A DNA stretch of 17,960 nucleotides from Myxococcales bacterium UBA5297 (GTDB lineage: Bacteria > Myxococcota > Myxococcia > Myxococcales > UBA5297). The notes beneath the pieces were generated by a model, which was not told where the DNA came from, did not search any database, and saw only the letters and a list, made by a program, of their open reading frames with translations. This document shows positions 4,842 through 12,174 of this stretch, one piece after another. Every line of letters begins with the position of its first letter. Position 1 is the first letter of the stretch. The position numbers were made by a program, and so were the translations under genes. Location: assembly GCA_002408385.1 (NCBI GenBank), contig DHSB01000062.1, positions 10,760-28,719 of the forward strand. Reading direction: 5' to 3'.

Positions 4842-7148
4842 ATGCCGCTCGTTTTCTCGCTCATCATTGGCGCGCCCTTCCTCGTCGGCGGACTGGTTTT
4901 GCTCGTCGCGCCGCGCTCGGCCCGGGGTGCGGGCCTGCTCGCGCTGCTCGCGCCTGCCGCGGTGAGCGGGCTCGGGTTCGTGCTCTGGCGGCAGGTGGCC
5001 GACGGGCCGCCGCTTCTTGTCCCGGTGGAGTGGCTCCCGGCGCTCGGCATCAACCTGAGCCTGGCGGCCGACAGGCTCTCGGCCTTCTTCGTGCTGCTGG
5101 TCGGGCTCATCGGCATCGGCATCGTGCAGTACGCGCGGCACTACCTCGGCCCGCGGGCCAGCGGCGGCTGGTGGGCGCTGCTGCTCGGGTTCATGGGCTC
5201 GATGCTCGGCATCGTGCTCTGCGACAGCGTCTTGCTGCTCTTCGTGTTCTGGGAGCTGACGACCATCTTTTCGTCGCTGCTCATCGGCTGGTCCTTCGAC
5301 GAGGGCAAGGCGCGCCACGGGGCCATCCAGGCCTTCCTGGTGACCAGCGGCGGCGCGCTCTTCATGCTCGCTGGCTTGGTGCTGATGGCGGGGCTCGCCG
5401 GCAGCTTCGAGCTGTCGGCCTGGTCGGCCCGCGCCGAGAGGCTCGCGGCCGACCCGCGCCACGCGCTGCCGCTGGTGCTCATCCTCGTCGGCGCGTTCAC
5501 CAAGTCGGCGCAGTTTCCCTTCCACTTCTGGCTCCCCGGGGCGATGGCCGCCGAGACCCCGGTGAGCGCCTATCTGCACTCGGCGACGATGGTAAAGGCG
5601 GGCATCTACCTCGCCCTCCGCCTCTTCCCGCTCTTCGCCGCCTCGCCGCTCTGGGCGCCGCTGCTCGCCGGGGTCGGGATGGCGACCTTCGTCATCGCCG
5701 GCTGGAGCGCGCTGCGCAGCCACGACCTGAAGGAGGTCCTCGCCTACAGCACCTCCGCCTATCTCGGCCTGCTCATCGCCTCCCTCGGCTACGCGGCCGG
5801 CGGTGAGCTGGAGGGCGAGCTGCTCAACATCACCAACCACGCCGTCTACAAGTCCTCCCTCTTCCTGCTCGTCGGGTGGATCGAGAAGCGCACCGGGACC
5901 CGCGACCTGCGCACGCTCGAGCCCGAGCGCTGGCTCTTGCGCTTCCCGTTCGCCGCCGCGTTGGTCGCCGTCGGTATCTTCGCGATGGCCGGCATGCCCC
6001 TGCTGCTCGGCTTCGTCAGCAAGGAGCTGTTCTTCGAGACGGTCAGCCAAGCGGCGACCTCGAGCCTGTCGCCGGGGATGGTCCTCGCCGTAGTCGGCAG
6101 CGCGCTTGCCTTCGCCTACTCGCTCAAGGTCTTCATCGACATCTTCTTCGGCGACGAGCAGCCGCCCACCGACCGCGGCCAGCCGCGCCACGAGGTCTCG
6201 GGCTGGCTGCTCGCGGTCCCGGCGCTCTTGCTCGTGGTGCAGCTCGCCGGCGGCGTCGCCCCCTGGGCCATCGGGCGCGCGCTCGAGCCGGAGCACGACT
6301 GGGCGCTCTGGCCCGCCCTCTGGCACGAGGCAGGAGCGCTGCTCGCGATGAGCCTGGCCACCTTCGCCGCGGGCGGGGTCCTCTTTGTCTTCCGGAGGCG
6401 CATCTATCGGGTGGCGCGGCTCCCAGGAGCAGGGCACCTGTTCGACGGGCTGGCGCACGCCACGCTGCGGGGCGCGGGCCGCCTCGGCGACGCGCTGCAG
6501 GCGGGAGGACACCCGCGCTACCTCGCGGTGGTGCTCTTCTTCGCGGTCGGCGCGATGGCGGCCGCGCTCTTCTGGAACGGCGGCCTCCCGGCGGTCGGCG
6601 AGGCCGGCTGGGGGCCCGAGGCTCAGCTCGGGTGGCTGCCGCTCGTCTTCGTCGGCGGCTCGGCCATCGGCGCGGTGGCGCTGCGCGGGCGCATCCCGAA
6701 GGCGGTGATGATCGCCATCTCCGGCTACGGGGTGGCCGTCTACTACGTCGTCTACCGCGCCCCGGACGTCGCCCTGACCCAGGTGCTCGTCGAGACCATC
6801 TCGCTCGTGCTGCTCGTCCTCATCTTCGGCGGCATGCCGCCTCTGACGAAGGATCGGCGCGGCCGCGGGCAGAAGGCCTGGCACCTGGCCGTCTCGGGGC
6901 TGGGGGGCGCGGCGATGGCGGTCTTCGCCTGGAGCGCGGGGCTGCACGAGGCGCCGGGCCGGGCGGGCGAGGAGCAGCTCGCGCTCGGGCTGCCGCAGGC
7001 CGGCGGCAAGAACGTCGTCAACGACATCCTCGTCGACTTTCGCGGCGGCGACACCCTGGGAGAGATCACCGTGCTCGCCATCGCCGCCCTCGGGGTCATC
7101 GCGCTGGTGACCGCGGGCCTGTACCGCGGGCGGGAGGCGGTCCATTGA
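4842..7148 (+). CDS. mrpA: Na+/H+ antiporter Mrp subunit A
   Basis: 768 residues from ATG at 4842, full length for MrpA. The N-terminal two thirds are a NuoL/ND5-like proton channel. Its conserved charged residues are visible: Glu138 in FVFWEL, Lys221 in AFTKSAQFPFHFWLP, His246 and Lys252 in HSATMVKAG, Lys297, Lys337 in HAVYKSSLF and Lys394 in FVSKEL. After a helical linker the C terminus carries a DUF4040/MbhD-like segment (about 600-668, IPKAVMIAISGYGVAVYYV, with Glu651 in LVETISL) and an MbhE-like end (NDILVDFRGGDTLGEITV). These match the established MrpA architecture. The product is a multi-pass inner-membrane subunit of the complex exchanging cytoplasmic Na+ (or K+) for protons. First gene of seven; its TGA overlaps the mrpB start. 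Confidence 0.95.
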   Translation: MPLVFSLIIGAPFLVGGLVLLVAPRSARGAGLLALLAPAAVSGLGFVLWRQVADGPPLLVPVEWLPALGINLSLAADRLSAFFVLLVGLIGIGIVQYARHYLGPRASGGWWALLLGFMGSMLGIVLCDSVLLLFVFWELTTIFSSLLIGWSFDEGKARHGAIQAFLVTSGGALFMLAGLVLMAGLAGSFELSAWSARAERLAADPRHALPLVLILVGAFTKSAQFPFHFWLPGAMAAETPVSAYLHSATMVKAGIYLALRLFPLFAASPLWAPLLAGVGMATFVIAGWSALRSHDLKEVLAYSTSAYLGLLIASLGYAAGGELEGELLNITNHAVYKSSLFLLVGWIEKRTGTRDLRTLEPERWLLRFPFAAALVAVGIFAMAGMPLLLGFVSKELFFETVSQAATSSLSPGMVLAVVGSALAFAYSLKVFIDIFFGDEQPPTDRGQPRHEVSGWLLAVPALLLVVQLAGGVAPWAIGRALEPEHDWALWPALWHEAGALLAMSLATFAAGGVLFVFRRRIYRVARLPGAGHLFDGLAHATLRGAGRLGDALQAGGHPRYLAVVLFFAVGAMAAALFWNGGLPAVGEAGWGPEAQLGWLPLVFVGGSAIGAVALRGRIPKAVMIAISGYGVAVYYVVYRAPDVALTQVLVETISLVLLVLIFGGMPPLTKDRRGRGQKAWHLAVSGLGGAAMAVFAWSAGLHEAPGRAGEEQLALGLPQAGGKNVVNDILVDFRGGDTLGEITVLAIAALGVIALVTAGLYRGREAVH

Positions 7149-7564
7149 GATCGCTCATCGTCAAGTACATCGCCGAGCTCATCCTCTTGGTGACGACGAC
7201 CTTTGCGGTCTACCTGCTCTTGCGCGGGCACGACGAGCCGGGCGGGGGCTTTGCCGCGGGCATCGCCGCGACCCTGGGAATCCTCCTGCAGGCGGTCGCC
7301 ACCGGCTTTCGCGAAACGCGCCGCCGGCTCGAGGGGCTGTTGCGCCCGGCGTGGGGCCTGGGGATGGTGCTCGCGGTCGGGGCCGCCGTCGCGCACATGG
7401 CGACCGGGGCGCCGTTCTTCACGCACTTCCACGCCGAGGCCACGCTGCCCGGCTCGGGGCTGACGCTCTCGACGGCGCTCGCCTTCGACCTCGGCGTCTT
7501 CCTGGTGGTCGTCGGCTCGGCGGCGGCCGCCTTCGCCGCGCTCTCGGAGGCGGCCCGATGGTAG
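7145..7564 (+). CDS. mrpB: Na+/H+ antiporter Mrp subunit B
   Basis: 139 residues, the usual MrpB length. The start is TTG at 7145, which overlaps the mrpA stop as TTGA and has GGGAGG (7132-7137) seven bases upstream. No ATG exists near this position, so the rare start codon is well supported. The MnhB-domain signature LLRGHDEPGGGFAAGIAA is present, with four predicted membrane helices. MrpB is a small membrane subunit needed for assembly and transport of the Mrp complex. It is a separate gene here, as in seven-gene (group 1) operons, rather than fused to MrpA. Confidence 0.93.
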   Translation: MRSLIVKYIAELILLVTTTFAVYLLLRGHDEPGGGFAAGIAATLGILLQAVATGFRETRRRLEGLLRPAWGLGMVLAVGAAVAHMATGAPFFTHFHAEATLPGSGLTLSTALAFDLGVFLVVVGSAAAAFAALSEAARW

Positions 7565-7893
7565 GCCAGGGCGCCCTCCTCGTCGGCCTGTTGTTCACCT
7601 GCGGCATCTACTTGATGCTCAGCTTCAACACCCAGCGGCTGGCGATGGGGTTCCTGCTGCTGAGCAACGCGGTGAACGTCGTCGTGCTGGTCGCCTCGGG
7701 CATCCCCGCGGGCGCGAGGGCGCCTTTCGTCGGCGTCGCGGACGGGCCGCAGGTCGATCCGCTGCCGCACGCCTTTGTCCTCACCGCCATCGTCATCACC
7801 CTGGGCGCGGTGGCGCTGCTCTTCGCGATGGCCGCGCGGGCCCGAAAGGAATCGGGCACCGACGACCTGCGCGACGAGGCGGGGAGAGAATGA
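7558..7893 (+). CDS. mrpC: Na+/H+ antiporter Mrp subunit C
   Basis: 111 residues from ATG at 7558, overlapping the end of mrpB by 7 nt, with GGAGG (7546-7550) seven bases ahead. It is NuoK-like with three helices. Typical stretches are GIYLMLSFNTQRLAMGFLLLSNAVN and DPLPHAFVLTAIVITLG, the latter close to the family motif around DPLPQALVLTAIVI. It forms part of the antiporter core next to MrpD. The tail after the last helix (ARARKESGTDDLRDE) is charged and cytoplasmic. Its stop overlaps the mrpD start. Confidence 0.94.
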   Translation: MVGQGALLVGLLFTCGIYLMLSFNTQRLAMGFLLLSNAVNVVVLVASGIPAGARAPFVGVADGPQVDPLPHAFVLTAIVITLGAVALLFAMAARARKESGTDDLRDEAGRE

Positions 7894-9398
7894 GCAACCT
7901 GGTCGCCGCTCCGGTCCTGCTGCCGCTGGCCACGGCAATCCTGCTCTTCCCGCTGCGCAACCGCCGCAGGCTCGAGCGCGGCGTCTCGCTGCTGAGCGCG
8001 GTCGGGTTGCTGCTCTTCTCCTCGTGGCTGATGCTCCTCGCCGCGCGCGGAGAGATCCTGGTGCTGCCGCTCGGCTCCTGGAGCCCGCTCGTCGGCATCG
8101 TTTGGGTCGTCGACCGGCTGAGCGCGGTGATGCTGGTGGTCTCGGGGATCATCTCGCTGGCCACGCTGGTCTACGCCCGCGGTGGGCTGCGGCCCGAGCG
8201 CGAGACGCGCTTCTTCTACCCGCTGCACCAGCTCATCATGGCCGGAGTCTGCGGCTCGCTGGTGACGGGCGACTTCTTCAACCTGTTCGTCTTCTTCGAG
8301 GTGATGCTCATCGCCTCGTTCGCGCTGATGACGCTCGGGGCGCGCTCCCGGCAGCTCCACCGCAGCTTCGCGTACGTGCTGGTGAGCCTGGTCGGCAGCC
8401 TGCTGCTCTTCGTCGGGGTCGGGGTCGTCTACGGCACCGCGGGCACGGTCAACATGGCCGAGCTGTCGCGCCGGGTGGCCTCGATGCCGCTGCCGCCGAC
8501 CTTCTGGGCGGCCGTGGCGCTGATGCTGGTCGCCTTCTCGCTGAAGGCCGCGCTGGTGCCGTTCTTCTTCTGGCTGCCCGATTCGTACCCGGAGGCGCCC
8601 TTGCCGAGCGCCGCGCTCTTCGCCGGGCTGCTCACCAAGGTCGGGGTCTACACCCTGTTTCGCGTGGTCCCGCTCATCAGCGGCCCGAACCCCGGGCCGC
8701 TGCTCTCGGTGCTCGTAGGCCTCTCGGCGCTCACCATGCTCCTCGGGGTCTTGGGCGCGCTCGGTCGCGGGACAGTGCGCGGGATCCTCTCGTTCCACAT
8801 CGTCAGCCAGGTCGGGTACATGGTCTTCGGGCTGGCGCTGTTCACGGTCACCGGCCTGGCCGCCGGGCTCTTCTACACCGTCCACAACATCCTCGCGAAG
8901 TCGGCGCTCTTCCTGTCGGGCGGCCTCTGCGAGCGCATCGGCGAGAGCGGGCGGCTCGGGCAGGTGCGCGGGCTGGCGAAGACCCATCCCTGGGCGGCGG
9001 TCGGCTTCTTCGTCCCGGCGATGGCGCTCGCGGGGATCCCGCCGTTCAGCGGCTTCTGGGCCAAGCTGCTGGTGATCATCGCCGGCTTTCGCGAGGGGGC
9101 CTTCGTGACGACCACCGTGGCCATCGCGGTCGGGTTTCTCACCCTCTGCTCGATGCTCAAGATCTGGAACGCGGTCTTCTGGGGCGCGCCGAGCGGCCAG
9201 CTCCATCCCGAGCGCGGCCACGACTGGCGGATGGTCGGGCCGCCGCTTTCGCTGGCGGCGCTGACCGTGATTCTGGGACTCGGCGCGGCGCAATTCTTCG
9301 GCTACACCGAGGCCGCGGCGAGTCAGCTTTTGGCACGCACGCCCTACGTCGACGCGGTCTTGGGCAGCCCGGGCTTGGCCACGAAGGGGCCGCGATGA
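7890..9398 (+). CDS. mrpD: Na+/H+ antiporter Mrp subunit D
   Basis: 502 residues from ATG at 7890 (ATGA overlap with mrpC), with GGGGAG at 7881-7886. This is the second NuoL/M/N-like proton-channel subunit, with about 14 helices. The key charged residues are in place: Glu137 in NLFVFFEVML, Lys219 in FSLKAALVPFFFWLP, Lys250 in LLTKVGVY, His332 and Lys337 in HNILAKSALF, and Lys392 in GFWAKLL. Glu137 and Lys219 correspond to residues known to be essential in Bacillus MrpD. With MrpA it forms the proton pathway of the antiporter. The stop overlaps the mrpE ATG. Confidence 0.95.
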   Translation: MSNLVAAPVLLPLATAILLFPLRNRRRLERGVSLLSAVGLLLFSSWLMLLAARGEILVLPLGSWSPLVGIVWVVDRLSAVMLVVSGIISLATLVYARGGLRPERETRFFYPLHQLIMAGVCGSLVTGDFFNLFVFFEVMLIASFALMTLGARSRQLHRSFAYVLVSLVGSLLLFVGVGVVYGTAGTVNMAELSRRVASMPLPPTFWAAVALMLVAFSLKAALVPFFFWLPDSYPEAPLPSAALFAGLLTKVGVYTLFRVVPLISGPNPGPLLSVLVGLSALTMLLGVLGALGRGTVRGILSFHIVSQVGYMVFGLALFTVTGLAAGLFYTVHNILAKSALFLSGGLCERIGESGRLGQVRGLAKTHPWAAVGFFVPAMALAGIPPFSGFWAKLLVIIAGFREGAFVTTTVAIAVGFLTLCSMLKIWNAVFWGAPSGQLHPERGHDWRMVGPPLSLAALTVILGLGAAQFFGYTEAAASQLLARTPYVDAVLGSPGLATKGPR

Positions 9399-9889
9399 GC
9401 TACCTCGCGCTCAACCTGATGCTGATGGTGGTCTGGATGTTCCTGTCCGACGGAGGCATCGGCGGGCTGCTCGTCGGCTTCGCGGTGGGCTACCTGGTCC
9501 TCGTCCTCGCGCGGCCCTTCGTCGGGGGCCACAGCTACGTGCGCGCGCTGCCCGGGGCGCTGTGGCTGCTGGTGGTCTTCGCGTTCGAGTTGGTGCGCGC
9601 GAGCCTGCGCCTGGCGTGGGACGTGTTGCGTCCGCGTCCCAACTTCGAGCCGGCCTTCATCCGCTTGGAGGCGACCGACCTCAGCCCCTTGCAGACCGTC
9701 CTCTTCTCGGCGCTCGTCTCGCTGACGCCCGGCAGCGTCGCGGTGGACATCGACGACTCGAGTGACGCGCTCTACGTGCACGCGCTGTATGCGCAGGACG
9801 CCGAGCGCGCCCGGGACAACATGCGCATGTTCGCGCGGCTCATCCGGCGTGCCTCCGGCGCGCCGGTGCCCGGCCGGAGGGCAGGATGA
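9395..9889 (+). CDS. mrpE: Na+/H+ antiporter Mrp subunit E
   Basis: 164 residues from ATG at 9395, overlapping mrpD by 4 nt (ATGA). No strong ribosome site is evident (AAGGGG lies at 9384-9389), so translation probably depends on coupling. Two or three N-terminal helices are followed by a soluble domain with SLTPGSVAVDI and ALYVHALYA, the conserved core of the MNHE family. MrpE is the cytoplasm-facing accessory subunit of the complex. The next gene begins within its stop codon. Confidence 0.93.
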   Translation: MSYLALNLMLMVVWMFLSDGGIGGLLVGFAVGYLVLVLARPFVGGHSYVRALPGALWLLVVFAFELVRASLRLAWDVLRPRPNFEPAFIRLEATDLSPLQTVLFSALVSLTPGSVAVDIDDSSDALYVHALYAQDAERARDNMRMFARLIRRASGAPVPGRRAG

Positions 9890-10155
9890 GCGTGGACCTG
9901 GTCGCGGTCATCGGGCTCGGGGTGCTGGGGCTGAGCATCGCGCTGTGCGGGGTTCGCGCGGCAATCGGGCCGTCGCTGTTCGACCGCGCGCTGGCCTTCG
10001 ACTGCATCAGCTACAACTTCGCCGGGAGCATCCTGCTCGTCTCCCTCCTGATGCGCAGCGCCCTCTACATCGAGGTGGTGCTGGTGATCGCGCTGTTCGG
10101 CTTCATCGCGACGATCACCATCGCCTTCTACCTGGAGGGCACGCTCGTTGAGTGA
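9886..10155 (+). CDS. mrpF: Na+/H+ antiporter Mrp subunit F
   Basis: 89 residues from ATG at 9886, overlapping mrpE by 4 nt, with GGAGGG just upstream. Three helices, and the family motif GPSLFDRALAFDCIS after the first. MrpF proteins are about 90 residues, so it is complete. It is a small membrane subunit of the antiporter, usually encoded immediately before mrpG as here. Confidence 0.93.
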   Translation: MSVDLVAVIGLGVLGLSIALCGVRAAIGPSLFDRALAFDCISYNFAGSILLVSLLMRSALYIEVVLVIALFGFIATITIAFYLEGTLVE

Positions 10156-10549
10156 AGCGGTGACCAGCGCCCTCATCGGCGTGGGCGTCTTCTTCCTGTT
10201 CGTCGCCTCGCTGGGCGTGCTGAGGCTGTCGGACTTCTACACGCGCATCCACGCGCCGACCAAGGGGGCGACGCTCGGCCTGTCCTCGTTGCTTCTCGCC
10301 TTCGCGGTGGCGGTGCCGGAGACGACGGCGATCACCAAGGCGCTGCTGGTCCTGGGGCTGATCGCGGCGACCGTGCCGGTGGGCTCCCACATCCTGATGC
10401 GTGCGGCCTACAGGTCGAACGTGCCGCGGGCGCGCGAGACGAAGCTGGACGAGTACCACGAGGAGCTCGAGCGGCGGCGAGGTCGGCGCGAGGAGCCTCC
10501 CGAGTCGACCGACGTGCTGGAGGAGCAGCAGCCGGAGCGCCGGTTGTAG
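10148..10549 (+). CDS. mrpG: Na+/H+ antiporter Mrp subunit G
   Basis: 133 residues from TTG at 10148, overlapping mrpF by 8 nt. GGAGGG at 10134-10139 lies eight bases before the TTG and supports it; GTG at 10160 is an alternative that would trim four residues. Three helices carry the family motifs DFYTRIHAPTKGATLG and PVGSHILMRAAYRS. After about residue 90 the protein continues with some 40 highly charged residues (RARETKLDEYHEELERRRG and beyond). MrpG proteins commonly end soon after the AAY motif, so this is a longer than usual cytoplasmic tail. Last gene of the operon. Confidence 0.93.
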   Translation: MSEAVTSALIGVGVFFLFVASLGVLRLSDFYTRIHAPTKGATLGLSSLLLAFAVAVPETTAITKALLVLGLIAATVPVGSHILMRAAYRSNVPRARETKLDEYHEELERRRGRREEPPESTDVLEEQQPERRL

Positions 10550-10576
10550 TGACGAGTGGAGGGCGAGGAGAGGTGT

Positions 10577-10596
10577 GGCGGAGCTGGAGCTCCGCC
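10577..10596 (+). other. Inverted repeat after mrpG
   Basis: GGCGGAGCT (10577-10585) and AGCTCCGCC (10588-10596) form a perfect GC-rich hairpin 27 bases after the mrpG stop, enclosed by a weaker outer pairing of GGAGA (10567-10571) with TCTCC (10603-10607). No T run follows, so it is not a standard intrinsic terminator. It could stabilise the 3' end of the mrp transcript or aid Rho-dependent ending. Confidence 0.35.
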
Positions 10597-10644
10597 GTCC
10601 ATTCTCCGCTTAACGCGTCCATCCTCTTCCGCTCGCTGGCCGAG

Positions 10645-10679
10645 AAAAAAAGCGGCATGGCGCGCGAAGCCATGCCGCT
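10645..10679 (-). terminator. Intrinsic terminator of the VWA-protein gene
   Basis: An 11-bp perfect stem, AGCGGCATGGC (10651-10661) with GCCATGCCGCT (10669-10679), has a 7-nt loop. Read on the minus strand it runs straight into seven T residues (10651 back to 10645). It lies about 38 bases after the stop of the minus-strand VWA gene. On the plus strand no T run follows, so it is directional and does not serve mrpG. Confidence 0.85.
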
Positions 10680-10717
10680 GGTTCTGACGGGTCATCGGCA
10701 AGCCGGGTAGCGCCGGT

Positions 10718-11863
10718 CTACTCGAGCGAGAAGCTGGCTCTCGCCGCCTGCTCCTGGAGGGAATCGAGGATGGCGCCGTCGAGAGTCGCCGCGCCCGAGG
10801 CGGCCCGCTTCTTCTGCTCTGCGGCGACGTAGGCGCGGCGTTGGGCCTCGAGCTTCTGCATCCTGCCGCGGATCTGGTCGCGCTCCTTCGCCTTCTCGGC
10901 GACGAAGGCCTGGCGCGCGGTCTCGTCCATCGCCTGCATCTCGACCGGGAGGGCGGCCGGCGCGACCGCGGCCATGGCGCGGCCCCCAGCGGTCGCGTCG
11001 ACGAGGTCCCAGTCCTCGGCCCGGTACTGATCCTTCGCTTTGGCGAGCGCGCGGTTGACGCCCGCGCCTTGGCCGGCCGACAGGGCGTTGCGGTCTTCGC
11101 GCGCCTGGCGAGCCTTGGCCTCGGTGCCCCTGGCGCCGTAGCCGACGTAGGTCTCGTTGAGCTTCTGCCCGAGCTGGGCGAGCTCGGCGTCCTGTGGGGC
11201 AACGACGTGCGCGACCCGGCGGTTCGAGTCGATGAAGGCGTAGCGGCCATCGGCGAGCAGCGCGCCCTGTTTCCAGCCGCTTCGGATTCCTTCCTGCTCG
11301 CTGCCGCAGAAGATGGTGTTGACGGTGATTCCCTTGGAGATCGCCCGCTTGATGGCGGCCTGGTAGTCGACGTCGCCCTGGTTGAAGGGCTCGTTTCCGG
11401 CGATGAAGATCATCTTCAGCGTGCCCTTGCCTGAGCGCCACTCGAGCTCGCGGGTGGCCGCGTCGATGACCTCGCCGCAGAACTCGTCGCCGCCGCTCGT
11501 CCTCAGGCCATGAAGCTGCTCGGAGACCCGGTCGAGGTCGGTCGTCAGGTCCGAGACCTTGCGCAGGAAGCCGTTCTTCGCCGAGAGGCGGTCGTTGCCG
11601 TACTCGTAGAGCGCCACCTCGAGCCGCGGCGCGCGGCCCGAGTAGCGGGCGCGGGCGAACTCGTTGACGAGCTTCCAGAGCTGGGACTTCGCCTGCGAGA
11701 TGAGCCCGTCCATGCTGTTCGAGGTGTCGAGCAGGACGGCGATTTGAATCACGGGCTGCGGCTTCGACTCCCCGCTCGCGGGGATAGGTTCGGGCGACCG
11801 GGCAAGGGCGGGGGCGGCGGCGGTGATGGCGCAGGTGAGGAGCGCGGCGAACATGCGGGTCAT
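10718..11863 (-). CDS. Secreted von Willebrand factor A (VWA) domain protein
   Basis: 381 residues from ATG at 11863, with GGAGG about 7 nt upstream. A signal peptide (cleavage near ALARS, residue 22) implies export. The VWA domain spans about 38-215. Its metal-site motif DTSNS (Asp46, Ser48, Ser50) and a Thr in RTSGGDEFCGE (Thr122) are present. The third MIDAS position, usually Asp, is IFIAGNEPF here. The strings LYEYGN, GGDEFCGEVIDAAT, MIFIAGNEPFNQGDVDY and VNTIFCG identify a recurring VWA subfamily of deltaproteobacteria, planctomycetes and marine gammaproteobacteria with no established function. The C-terminal 130 residues are Ala/Lys/Arg/Glu-rich with coiled-coil character (AKERDQIRGRMQKLEAQRR). 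Single gene with its own terminator; divergent from the lipoprotein. Confidence 0.88.
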   Translation of the reverse strand: MTRMFAALLTCAITAAAPALARSPEPIPASGESKPQPVIQIAVLLDTSNSMDGLISQAKSQLWKLVNEFARARYSGRAPRLEVALYEYGNDRLSAKNGFLRKVSDLTTDLDRVSEQLHGLRTSGGDEFCGEVIDAATRELEWRSGKGTLKMIFIAGNEPFNQGDVDYQAAIKRAISKGITVNTIFCGSEQEGIRSGWKQGALLADGRYAFIDSNRRVAHVVAPQDAELAQLGQKLNETYVGYGARGTEAKARQAREDRNALSAGQGAGVNRALAKAKDQYRAEDWDLVDATAGGRAMAAVAPAALPVEMQAMDETARQAFVAEKAKERDQIRGRMQKLEAQRRAYVAAEQKKRAASGAATLDGAILDSLQEQAARASFSLE

Positions 11864-11950
11864 TTCTCTTCCTCCGGTAGGAGCCCGGGAGCGGGCCGGC
11901 TCGGAAGAGAACGGATGACCGTGGGCGAGGATCTAGCGAGGGAGCGCATC

Positions 11951-11985
11951 AGTCGAGAGTCGAGGAGCGAGAGTCGCGAGACGAA
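11951..11985 (+). repeat. Heptamer tandem repeat block 1
   Basis: Five consecutive 7-mers: AGTCGAG, AGTCGAG, GAGCGAG, AGTCGCG, AGACGAA. The first two are identical; the rest differ at one to four positions while keeping the seven-base phase. Confidence 0.5.
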
Positions 11986-12009
11986 AGGCCCCGCCCGGAC
12001 CTGGCTTTT

Positions 12010-12044
12010 CACTCCCAACTCCCAACTCAAAACTCACAACTCAA
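12010..12044 (-). repeat. Heptamer tandem repeat block 2
   Basis: Five consecutive 7-mers on the plus strand: CACTCCC, AACTCCC, AACTCAA, AACTCAC, AACTCAA. On the minus strand this is a GAGTTNN array, also in seven-base phase. It is A/T-richer than its surroundings, which makes it stand out. Together with block 1, 24 bp away, the GAGT-type units point in opposite directions. Confidence 0.6.
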
Positions 12045-12088
12045 TCGTTCCGCGGCACAACGACCATCGGCCCGTGCGTGCGTCCTGG

Positions 12089-12106
12089 CGCGCGGCCGGC
12101 CGCGCG
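12089..12106. repeat. 18-bp perfect palindrome
   Basis: CGCGCGGCCGGCCGCGCG is its own reverse complement. It lies 69 bp before the lipoprotein start in non-coding DNA. It could be an operator or simply a GC-rich chance palindrome, although 18 bp is long for chance. Confidence 0.4.
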
Positions 12107-12174
12107 GTGGCCCAGACTCCGACCGATAGCCATTCTTCGAGTTGGCGGGCTTTGGCGGTGCGGAGGGGGCAACG

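Larger units (their letters stand above)
11864..12174. promoter_or_regulatory. 311-bp divergent intergenic region with repeats
   Basis: The region lies between the VWA gene and the lipoprotein gene and should contain both promoters, but I cannot assign boxes. It holds two blocks of 7-bp repeats (11951-11985 and 12010-12044) and an 18-bp palindrome (12089-12106). The ribosome sites at its edges are good: GGAGG before the VWA ATG and GGAGGGGG (12162-12169) before the lipoprotein ATG. Confidence 0.45.

Noticed and set aside
5876..7144. An upstream extension of the mrpB frame within mrpA
   Set aside because: Only the part from 7145 encodes MrpB; the upstream part is an Arg-rich shadow of mrpA, and a strong ribosome site precedes the TTG at 7145.
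3417..7145. A 1242-codon open frame on the minus strand opposite mrpA and the stress-protein gene
   Set aside because: It is antisense to two clear genes. Its translation is a low-complexity Arg/Glu/Gln/Asp/His mix without domains, the expected shadow of GC-rich codon usage.
7608..9293. A 561-codon minus-strand open frame opposite mrpC and mrpD
   Set aside because: Same antisense composition (RDEQH-rich); the opposite strand encodes well-conserved membrane subunits.
10577..10596. Intrinsic terminator for the mrp operon
   Set aside because: The stem is perfect but no T run follows on the plus strand; kept only as an inverted repeat.
12010..12044. Iterons of a replication origin
   Set aside because: Units are only 7 bp, and there is no replication initiator gene or DnaA-box cluster nearby.
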